In this document: piece by piece, positions 1 through 5,550 of the stretch | Layout: each line of letters opens with the position of its first letter | Position numbering within the stretch: position 1 is the stretch's first letter | Source: Lentisalinibacter sp964602525 | GTDB taxonomy: Bacteria; Pseudomonadota; Gammaproteobacteria; Steroidobacterales; Woeseiaceae | Assembly: GCA_964602525.1 (NCBI GenBank) | Contig: CAZRSA010000138.1 | Span: 1-7,135 of the forward strand | Length of the DNA stretch: 7,135 bases | Direction: 5' to 3' | Made by a program: the position numbers and the translations under genes | The notes under the pieces: model-generated | The model's input: only the letters and a program-made list of their open reading frames with translations | Databases searched by the model: none | What the model was told of the DNA's origin: nothing

Positions 1-1025
1 TCTGCGGCGTGTACATGATCATGGTGTTCGACCCGCAGATCATGTTCAACGACGGCTTCTACGACCTGATGGAGGTGCGCATCCCGGACGGCACTCTGCT
101 GAAGCCGAAGAAGCCCGCGGCGCTGTCGTGTCGTACCCACGCACTGGGCCGCATCTTCGACGTGCTCGGCGGGCTGCTCGGCCAGGGCAACCCGGACTTC
201 CTCTGTGCCGCCGGATTCTCCGACAGCCCGCACTTCATGTATTCGGGTTACGACAAGAACGGCGAGTGGTATCAGCTCTACCAGATCGGCTTCGGCGGCG
301 TGCCGGGCAAACCTTCGGGCGACGGCCCGGACGGCCATTCACTGTGGCCGAGCTTCACCAACGTCCCGAACGAGTTCCTCGAGAGCTATTTCCCGCTGCG
401 CATCGACGTCTACGAGACCATCCCGGACAGCGGCGGCCCCGGCTTCCACCGCGGCGGCAATGCCCTGCGTGTGGGCTACCGCTTCCTGGAGGACGGGGAG
501 ATCTCCATCCACGACGACCGCTGGCTGACTTATCCCTGGGGCGTGAACGGCGGCCTGCCGGGCCAGCGCAGCCAGAAGATACTGGTGCGCCCCGACGGCA
601 GCGAGGAGCTGCTGCAATCGAAGTGCGACCGCATCGAGGTGCGCGAGGGCGATTTGCTGTACTTCGATACCTGGGGCGGTGGCGGCTGGGGCGATCCCCT
701 GCAGCGGCCGCCGGAGCAGGTCGCGGCCGACGTCGACGCCGGACTGGTCACGGTCGACGGCGCGAAGCGTTACGGGGTGGCGCTGAACCCGGACCTGAGC
801 GTCGACGAGAAGAAGACGAAGTCGCTGCGGGCCCGCATGGCGAAGAAGCGCGGCGCCACCCAGCTGTTCGACAAGGGCGGCACCATCGAGGAGCTGAAGA
901 AGCGCTGCAAGCGCGAGACCGGGCTGAACCCGCCGCGCCAGCCGGAGTTCAAGACCTGGGTGAAGGCCGACAACCGGGTGCGGGTGAAGAAAAAGAAGGC
1001 CCGCCGCAAGTCGAAGGCGGCCTGA
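1..1025 (+). CDS. Hydantoinase B / 5-oxoprolinase-type subunit (HyuB-like), 5'-truncated
   Basis: This is the C-terminal 340 or so residues of a HyuB-family protein. It is open at the left edge, read from base 3, and ends at TGA 1023-1025. HyuB proteins pair with HyuA in ATP-dependent hydantoinases, 5-oxoprolinases and the related acetone and acetophenone carboxylases. Family marks seen: a P-x-G-T-LLKP segment near 87-110, NVPNEFLE near 361-384, DSGGPGFHRGG near 427-460, PWGVNGGLPGQ near 535-567, and the glycine-rich GGGGWGDP near 676-699 followed by a 'V..DV..GLVTV..A..YGVAL' end. Family members are usually 500-600 residues, so about 200 N-terminal residues lie outside the window. GTG at 9 is internal, not a start. 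About 79 residues follow YGVAL, ending in a lysine/arginine-rich tail (KKKKARRKSK). The substrate cannot be assigned without the HyuA partner, expected upstream. Confidence 0.9.
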   Translation, partial: CGVYMIMVFDPQIMFNDGFYDLMEVRIPDGTLLKPKKPAALSCRTHALGRIFDVLGGLLGQGNPDFLCAAGFSDSPHFMYSGYDKNGEWYQLYQIGFGGVPGKPSGDGPDGHSLWPSFTNVPNEFLESYFPLRIDVYETIPDSGGPGFHRGGNALRVGYRFLEDGEISIHDDRWLTYPWGVNGGLPGQRSQKILVRPDGSEELLQSKCDRIEVREGDLLYFDTWGGGGWGDPLQRPPEQVAADVDAGLVTVDGAKRYGVALNPDLSVDEKKTKSLRARMAKKRGATQLFDKGGTIEELKKRCKRETGLNPPRQPEFKTWVKADNRVRVKKKKARRKSKAA

Positions 1026-1058
1026 CGGGCCTGCTGCCGGGGGGCGGTGTGGTCAGGC
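1020..1058. terminator. Weak inverted repeat between convergent gene ends
   Basis: GCCTGAC (1020-1026) is the exact reverse complement of GTCAGGC (1052-1058), separated by 25 bases. The TGA stops of both convergent genes sit inside the arms. It could act as a bidirectional transcription-end hairpin, but no T-run follows on either strand and the loop is long. Because both arms must contain a stop codon, part of the symmetry comes for free. Confidence 0.2.
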
Positions 1059-1736
1059 GACGGCGAACAGCGGCTTGACCACGCCGAGGAAGGCGGCGAG
1101 GAGCAGCAGCGCATAGAGGCCGTAGACATAACGCAGAGCGTGGTCGATCGCGCCGCGGATGCGGCGCTCCAGACCGGGCGAGCTGCCGGACTCCGCCAGC
1201 TCGCCCATCGCCGGGATCAGGGGCATGAAGGCGCGGTCGATGCCGATGGCGGCGAGGCACACGAGCCCGTACAGGCCGATCTTCAGGGCGAGCCAGCCGG
1301 GGACGGGGGCCGTGCCGGCGAGCAGCCACGCGGCCGCGCCCGCGCACGCCAGCGCAATGGCAACGAGCCACACGCGCTGCACCGCCGCGAGGGCGACCTG
1401 CCGGGGCTTGCCCTCGGAGACGGCCAGTGCAAGGGTGAGGGCGAGCCAGAGGCCGGTGAGCGCCCACAGGAGGCCGAGCGCCCAGCCGGGCAGCGGCAGC
1501 GTGCCGCCGAGATGCCCCAGCGTCGCCCCGACGGCGAACATGAGGCTGAAGGCGATGCGGGGCAGGAGGTCGATGCGCAGCGCCAGGTCGAGCAGGGTGA
1601 GCCGCTCGGCCGGCGTCAGCGTCGGCTCCCGCACCCGGCGGGCGGCCAGCAGCACGCCGAGGTCGGTACCGAGCCAGAAGACGAGTAGCAGTATATGGAG
1701 ATAGTCCAGCAGGCCGTAGATCGTAATACCGCTCAA
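1053..1736 (-). CDS. Six-helix integral membrane protein, CopD-like in appearance, TTG start
   Basis: This 227-residue, strongly hydrophobic protein has about six predicted membrane helices (residues near 8-31, 58-78, 84-108, 120-142, 148-167 and 203-221). The first helix carries a histidine (His14 in DYLHILLLVFWLG), and His75 and His199 lie near other helices. The 'LHxLxxVxWLG' opening resembles the heme- or copper-associated CopD-type membrane proteins, but I cannot assign it firmly; a conserved uncharacterised membrane family is equally possible. The start is read as TTG at 1736-1734, because a GGAG lies about 7 bases upstream on the minus strand and no ATG or GTG gives a full first helix. 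The gene is convergent with hyuB and divergent from the GntR regulator, which could regulate it. Its function is unknown. Confidence 0.7.
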   Translation of the reverse strand: MSGITIYGLLDYLHILLLVFWLGTDLGVLLAARRVREPTLTPAERLTLLDLALRIDLLPRIAFSLMFAVGATLGHLGGTLPLPGWALGLLWALTGLWLALTLALAVSEGKPRQVALAAVQRVWLVAIALACAGAAAWLLAGTAPVPGWLALKIGLYGLVCLAAIGIDRAFMPLIPAMGELAESGSSPGLERRIRGAIDHALRYVYGLYALLLLAAFLGVVKPLFAVA

Positions 1737-1807
1737 TGGGATGCTCCGTCCGGGGCCGGCGGCGGTGCGTCGACCGGGTGCCTGATCTTAGCGGGAGGGA
1801 GCACAGC
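1737..1807. promoter_or_regulatory. Divergent intergenic control region (membrane protein / GntR regulator)
   Basis: These 71 bases separate two divergent starts and must hold at least the leaders of both genes. They contain a GGGAGG ribosome binding site for the GntR gene at 1793-1798 and a GGAG for the minus-strand gene near 1744-1750. I see no good -35/-10 pair and no palindrome that stands out from GC-rich background. The placement suits autoregulation by the GntR protein, but that is inference. Confidence 0.4.
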
Positions 1808-2461
1808 GTGAAAGCCGTCGAGAAAGCCTATCTGGCGGTCCGTGAGGGGATCGTCTCCGGCAAATACGGACCGGGCACGCGGATTACCGAGCAGGAGGTG
1901 GCCGAACTCTCCGGCGTCAGCCGGACGCCGGTGCGCGAAGCGCTGCGCCAGCTGAACGTCGAGGGACTGCTGGAATTCGTGCCGAATCAGGGTGCGGTGG
2001 TCACCAGTTGGTCCGAGCGGGAGCTGAACGAGATCTTCGATCTGCGCGCCGTGCTGGAGTCCTTCGCCGCCGCCCAGGCCGCGCGGCACGCCGACGCCGA
2101 GACCGTGGCCCGGTTGCGTTCGCTCGCCGAGCAGCAGGTGGTGGCGTCGCAGCAGCGCAAGCCGGGCTATCCGGCCCGCATCAGCGAGCTGAACGATCGT
2201 TTCCATCACGAGATTGCGGAGGCGGGCGGCAACCGTCTGCTGAGGAACATACTCACCACGCTCACCCAGTCGGCGCTGGTAACGCTGACCTTCCGCAACT
2301 ACGACACCGAATCGCTGGTGCGCAGCGCCCAGCATCACCTCGAGCTGGTGGCCGCCATCGAGGCCCGCGACCCGGACTGGGCCGCCTCCGTCATGCGCAG
2401 CCACATCCTGGCCGCGCGGCGGGTGTTCGGGCTCGAGGCGCGGGAGAAGGCGGCGAGCTAG
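1808..2461 (+). CDS. GntR-family transcriptional regulator, FCD (FadR) subfamily
   Basis: This 217-residue regulator has two domains. Residues about 5-66 form the N-terminal winged helix, with the classic 'ITEQEVAELSGVSRTPVREAL' recognition region followed by a wing (NQGAVV). Residues about 72-210 form the all-helical FCD effector domain. Likely metal or effector ligands are Asp130 and His133/His134 in NDRFHHEI, His177 in HHLELVAAI, and His199 in MRSHI. FCD domains commonly sense small organic acids through a bound divalent metal. The GTG start at 1808 is chosen because GGGAGG lies about 9 bases upstream and the winged helix begins directly after it; an in-frame ATG at 1736 would add 24 arginine-rich residues unlike the family. 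The gene is convergent with the AhpD-like gene. It is a plausible regulator of the transporter or hyu genes, but no target is shown. Confidence 0.93.
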   Translation: MKAVEKAYLAVREGIVSGKYGPGTRITEQEVAELSGVSRTPVREALRQLNVEGLLEFVPNQGAVVTSWSERELNEIFDLRAVLESFAAAQAARHADAETVARLRSLAEQQVVASQQRKPGYPARISELNDRFHHEIAEAGGNRLLRNILTTLTQSALVTLTFRNYDTESLVRSAQHHLELVAAIEARDPDWAASVMRSHILAARRVFGLEAREKAAS

Positions 2462-2519
2462 GTGCAGCTGCCTCCGTCGGCAGGACCGTCCTCCCAGCGG
2501 CCGGCCGGCATCGCCCGCG
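2462..2519. other. Short convergent intergenic region, no clear terminator
   Basis: These 58 bases lie between the ends of the GntR gene and the minus-strand AhpD-like gene. A small stem, CTGCC (2468-2472) with GGCAG (2479-2483) around a 6-base loop, is present, but no T-run follows on either strand. No other element was seen. Confidence 0.3.
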
Positions 2520-3122
2520 TCACGGGGATCCCCCGTCCGTGCCGCCGCGATGTGCCCCGTGGTATTCCCGGTTCGGCATCATGTCGACTGCGGTGGCCAT
2601 GCGGTTGCTCATGTTGAAGAAAGCGGCCACCGCCGCGATGTCCCAGATGTCGCGCTCGCCGAAGCCGTAGCTGCGCAGCTCCTCCCGGTCCTCGTCCACG
2701 ATCTCCCCGGGCTGCACCGTCAGCTTCCAGGCGAAATCGAGCATGGCCCGGATGCGCGGCTCCAGGGGTGCCACCCGGTAATTCATAACCAGCATCTCGC
2801 CCAGTTCAGGGTCGCCGGACAGCTCCCGTACCGCCGCGCCGTGGGCGACCAGGCAGTAATAGCAGTGATTGGCGGATGAGACCACGACGGCGACCATCTC
2901 CCGCTCGAGCGGCGTGAGGCCGGATTCGCCCAGCATCAGGCCGTTGTAGAAGCCGGCGAAGGCACGCAGGCTGTCCTGGTCGAAACTGTGCGCCTTCAGC
3001 ACGTTTGGCACCATGCCCAGCTTCTCCTCGCAGACGCGGAAATACTTGGCCATGTCGGCGTCCAGGTCGGCGGGGTCGGGCAGGTCGATGGCCAGTGCGA
3101 TGACGTGATCGGGCTGTGGCAT
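2520..3122 (-). CDS. AhpD-like peroxidase-related protein (carboxymuconolactone decarboxylase superfamily)
   Basis: This 200-residue protein belongs to the AhpD/CMD fold, in the 'uncharacterised peroxidase-related' branch. The key signature is CxxC followed by His: Cys87-Tyr-Tyr-Cys90 and His94, preceded by the acidic pair Glu73/Glu75 in LEREMVAVV. In AhpD, the equivalent Glu, Cys and His residues make a thiol-disulfide centre that reduces partner peroxiredoxins or hydroperoxides. The second half has the expected 'DIAAVAAFFNMSNRMATAVDM' helix (residues 161-181). It is the last gene of the minus-strand unit, starting 15 bases after the dctP stop. Its GGGAGGA ribosome binding site (about 3132-3138) reaches that stop codon, so co-transcription with dctP and the GST gene is likely. 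The physiological substrate is unknown; a peroxiredoxin gene lies at the right edge of the same locus. Confidence 0.88.
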   Translation of the reverse strand: MPQPDHVIALAIDLPDPADLDADMAKYFRVCEEKLGMVPNVLKAHSFDQDSLRAFAGFYNGLMLGESGLTPLEREMVAVVVSSANHCYYCLVAHGAAVRELSGDPELGEMLVMNYRVAPLEPRIRAMLDFAWKLTVQPGEIVDEDREELRSYGFGERDIWDIAAVAAFFNMSNRMATAVDMMPNREYHGAHRGGTDGGSP

Positions 3123-3137
3123 GTGCGGGTTCCTCCC

Positions 3138-4235
3138 TCAGTCGTTGGTGTCGGCGCGGCGCTCCGCGCGGGTTTCCTGCAGCCGTGCCCACTCCCGTTT
3201 GCCTTCCTGCACCAGGCGGTAGATCTCCCGGGCCCGTCCGTCGATGCGCTCGAGCAGGATCTCGTGGGTACCCGCCAGCGCGTCGCGCCAGCGCCGGCGC
3301 TGGTCTTCGTCCAAGCGGTGTATGGTCACCGACTGCGCCGGCAGCTGTTCCTCCACGAAATCGGCGAGCACGCGCCGGATCTCGTCGCGGCTGTATTGCA
3401 GCGGGTCCAGGGAATCCATGATCAGCCGTTGTTTGCGCGCGGACAGCGCCTGATACCAGCTGCGGTTGGCGACGATGAGCCCGGTATCGAAGGCGTGGTA
3501 GGTGAGGGTGAAGTGCTTAGCCTCTCGGGAGATGCCGGCAATCGCGTACATGCCCGTGCCGGTCTGGCCCGCCTCGATCAGCCCCGTCTGCAGCGAGGGG
3601 ATCACCTCGGAGAAGGTCACGGGGGTGCTGTCGGCGCCGATGGCCTCGGTGAACACCTGGGAGCCGATCGCGTTGGAGGCCCGCATCGGCCGGTCGCCGG
3701 CGTCTTCCGGTGTGACGATGGGCGTCAGCCCGTAGATATGGGTCCAGCCGACCTCCGCCCACTGCAGCAGCTCCATGTCCTTCGCGGCAAACAGTTCCCG
3801 GAAGGCGGGGGTCAGGTGATTGTCGATGACGAAGTCGATCTGCTCGACGGAATCGAACAGGTAGGGGGCCAGCAGGACGTTCAGCTCCGGCACCACCACC
3901 GCCAGGCCCTGCAGCGAGAAGCCGCCGATCTGAACCCGGCCCCGGCGCAGGCTGGAGAGCATGGTCTCCTCGCTGCCCAGCTGGCCGGTGACGAACATGT
4001 CCAGCTCGAGGCCGGTGTCGTTACGGGTACGAAAGCGCTCCTCGAAGCGCAGCCAGCCCTCGTGCCAGGGCGTGCCCGGCGGACTCAGGGCGGTGATGCG
4101 CAGCCGGGTGGTATCCGGGTCGGTGCCGCCGCAGCCGGCCGTGACGGTGAGCAACACGATCAGTAGCGTGGCCGACAGCGCAGTCAGCCTTGCAGCCGGA
4201 AGCGCAGCGGGAACGGCGGCGCGCGCTCGTCTCAC
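3138..4235 (-). CDS. dctP: TRAP transporter solute-binding protein, DctP family, probable lipoprotein
   Basis: This 365-residue extracytoplasmic binding protein would capture the substrate in the periplasm and hand it to the DctQM membrane complex. Residues 1-35 form a signal: Arg2/Arg3/Arg5, a hydrophobic core (about 17-33) and a lipobox-like T-A-G-Cys35, suggesting lipid anchoring; Thr at -3 is not ideal. The mature part has the DctP features 'PPGTPWHEG' (52-60), 'GQLGSEETML' (84-93), and Arg185 in RPMRASN, the position that usually contacts a substrate carboxylate. The 'FSEVIPSLQTGLIEAGQ' block (208-224) follows. The charged C-terminal helix region is typical. GTG at 4235-4233 is chosen because it overlaps the GST stop as GTGA and directly precedes the signal; the reading frame stays open far upstream, but only as antisense to dctQ. 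It lies in one unit with the GST and AhpD-like genes, and its DctQM partners are on the opposite strand. Confidence 0.92.
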   Translation of the reverse strand: MRRARAAVPAALPAARLTALSATLLIVLLTVTAGCGGTDPDTTRLRITALSPPGTPWHEGWLRFEERFRTRNDTGLELDMFVTGQLGSEETMLSSLRRGRVQIGGFSLQGLAVVVPELNVLLAPYLFDSVEQIDFVIDNHLTPAFRELFAAKDMELLQWAEVGWTHIYGLTPIVTPEDAGDRPMRASNAIGSQVFTEAIGADSTPVTFSEVIPSLQTGLIEAGQTGTGMYAIAGISREAKHFTLTYHAFDTGLIVANRSWYQALSARKQRLIMDSLDPLQYSRDEIRRVLADFVEEQLPAQSVTIHRLDEDQRRRWRDALAGTHEILLERIDGRAREIYRLVQEGKREWARLQETRAERRADTND

Positions 4236-4846
4236 GCGGCCTCCATGCCCCGGCCCACCGCCGGCCGCCGCCCGATGCCCTCCGCCCAGCGGCGGATGTG
4301 CGGATAATCCTCCAGCCGGCGGGGCAGGCGGGTGGCCGAGTTGGCGGCGGTGGGGTAGGCGAGCACGTCCGCGATGCTGTAGTCGTCGCCGGCGAGGAAG
4401 CGGTCCTCCGCCAGCCGCTGCTCGACGATGCCGAGCATGCGCGCGATCTGACCGTGGATGAACTCGCGTACGCGGGCGTCTTCCGTGCCCACCAGTTCCT
4501 CCATCAGGAACTGGTTCGCGAACACGTGGCCGAGGTCCGTGGCGGCGAAGGCCGCCCACTGCAGTACGGCGTAGCGTCGGTGGCCCGCGGCGGGCAGCAG
4601 CCGGCCGCTGCGTTCCGCCGCGTAGATCGCAACCGGCAGCGTGCCGTAGACGACCCGGCCGGTATCGTCCCCGTCCAGTTCGATGAACGGGATCCTGCCC
4701 ACGGGATTCAGCGCGAGCACCGCTGCATCCAGGTGCTCGCCGGCGGCGAGATCCAGGGTGCGGGTATGGTAGTCGAGGCCCGCCTCCTCGAGTGCGATGG
4801 CGGCCTTCTGGCCGTTGGCCGTGGCGGCCGTGTAGAGCGTGATCAT
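4232..4846 (-). CDS. Glutathione S-transferase-like protein, nu-class / YfcG-like
   Basis: This 204-residue protein has a thioredoxin-like N-terminal domain (about 1-82) and an all-helical C-terminal domain (about 90-200). The start 'MITLYTAATANGQK' matches YfcG-type enzymes, with Thr9 and Asn11 at the positions known in YfcG to act near glutathione; those enzymes show disulfide-bond reductase activity with glutathione. Pro53 in NPVGRIPF is the expected cis-proline, and S157-I-A-D160 is the family N-capping box. Oddly, the usual Glu-Ser pair that holds the glutathione gamma-glutamyl group is Gly68-Thr69 (VVYGTLPVAIYAAE). ATG at 4846-4844 is chosen on family alignment; GGAGGAG (4866-4860) is 13 bases upstream, rather far, and an in-frame GTG at 4879 is a less likely alternative. 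It is the first gene of the minus-strand unit, overlapping dctP by 4 bases. Confidence 0.9.
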   Translation of the reverse strand: MITLYTAATANGQKAAIALEEAGLDYHTRTLDLAAGEHLDAAVLALNPVGRIPFIELDGDDTGRVVYGTLPVAIYAAERSGRLLPAAGHRRYAVLQWAAFAATDLGHVFANQFLMEELVGTEDARVREFIHGQIARMLGIVEQRLAEDRFLAGDDYSIADVLAYPTAANSATRLPRRLEDYPHIRRWAEGIGRRPAVGRGMEAA

Positions 4847-5048
4847 GGGGTCGGGACGGCTCCTCCGCGTCTGCAGCACGGCCTGCAATGGTACGCCACG
4901 GCCGCCGCCCGTGCAGCTGCCGGCGCTGATTCGCACTGCATAAGCCGAGTCTGAGATACTCGCTCCGCGGCACCGGGCCGCGCACCGGACGAGACCGAAG
5001 TGAACACCAGCTTGCCAGCACCGGGCAGCGGGGCCGGGGAGACCTGAC
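4847..5048. promoter_or_regulatory. Divergent control region between the GST-dctP-ahpD-like unit and dctQM
   Basis: These 202 bases separate the starts of the two halves of the TRAP locus, so promoters for both directions should lie here. It is the only place from which P and QM could be co-regulated. For the plus strand a poor sigma-70-like pair can be drawn: TTCGCA (4930-4935) and GATACT (4955-4960), each 4 of 6 to consensus, with a long 19-base spacer. I see no convincing pair for the minus strand. GGGGAG near 5035-5040 is the ribosome binding site for dctQ, and GGAGGAG (4866-4860, minus) is the probable one for the GST gene. Confidence 0.4.
4946..4962. promoter_or_regulatory. Candidate operator, CGAGT-N7-ACTCG
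   Basis: This exact 5-base inverted repeat with a 7-base centre (17 bases in all) has a size typical of a dimeric winged-helix regulator site. It overlaps the possible -10 hexamer of the dctQM promoter. The nearby GntR protein is a candidate binder, but the usual TnGTnnnACnA core of FCD regulators is not evident, and one short repeat can arise by chance. Confidence 0.25.
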
Positions 5049-5549
5049 GTGAAGGCCCTGCTCGAATGGCTGCACCGCGCTGAGCGGACGGTCGTGATCA
5101 TCGCCTTCGCCGGCATGGTGGCGGTGGTTTTCGCGGACGTGCTGGCCCGCGAGGTGACCGGCATCGGGCTGCCCTGGGCGCGTCAGGTGGGAGTCTACTT
5201 CAACATCGTGGTGGTGATGTTCGGCATCGGCCTGGCCTCCGCCAGCGGGTCGCATCTGCGGCCCCGGTTCGCGGACAACTGGCTGCCGTCGCGCTGGGAG
5301 CCGGGACTGGCCTTCGTCCAGCATGCCCTCTTCGCGCTGTTCTGCCTTACCTTCGCGGCGGTCGCGGGCGACATGGTCGCCACCAGCGTCCTTCTCGACG
5401 AACGCTCGGAAATACTCCGCCTGCCGGTCTGGCCCATCCAGGCGGTAATCCCGCTGGTGTTCCTCATCGCCGCGCTGCGCCACGGCATCTACGCCCTGCG
5501 GCCGGAACTGCGACCCGCGCCGCCGTCGGCGGGTACGGGCGAGGCCTGA
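5049..5549 (+). CDS. dctQ: TRAP transporter small permease subunit, DctQ
   Basis: This 166-residue inner-membrane protein has four predicted helices (residues near 14-34, 48-66, 87-110 and 127-147), the standard topology and length of DctQ. This subunit joins the large DctM permease in the Na+-driven TRAP complex and helps dock the binding protein. Family-like features are 'FADVLAREVTGIGLPWARQ' (28-46), with the loop before helix 2, and 'GSHLRPRFADNWLP' (67-80) after it, corresponding to the conserved 'H-I-x-V-D/F' stretch. The start is GTG at 5049, with GGGGAG about 8 bases upstream. The stop is one base before the dctM ATG (TGA C ATG), so the two genes are translationally coupled. The C-terminal tail is proline-rich and variable. 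Confidence 0.9.
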   Translation: MKALLEWLHRAERTVVIIAFAGMVAVVFADVLAREVTGIGLPWARQVGVYFNIVVVMFGIGLASASGSHLRPRFADNWLPSRWEPGLAFVQHALFALFCLTFAAVAGDMVATSVLLDERSEILRLPVWPIQAVIPLVFLIAALRHGIYALRPELRPAPPSAGTGEA

Positions 5550-5550
5550 C

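Noticed and set aside
1736..1807. Upstream ATG extension of the GntR regulator by 24 residues
   Set aside because: The added residues are arginine-rich and unlike the family, while GTG at 1808 has a well-spaced GGGAGG and begins right at the winged helix.
2988..4166. A 392-codon plus-strand open frame opposite dctP and the AhpD-like gene
   Set aside because: It is a shadow frame produced by GC-rich codon use. It mirrors the well-supported minus-strand genes and shows no recognisable domain.
2462..4921. The 11-base word GTGCAGCTGCC present at 2462-2472 and 4911-4921, both intergenic
   Set aside because: Several exact 11-base matches are expected by chance in about 7 kb of GC-rich sequence, and the two contexts show no further similarity.
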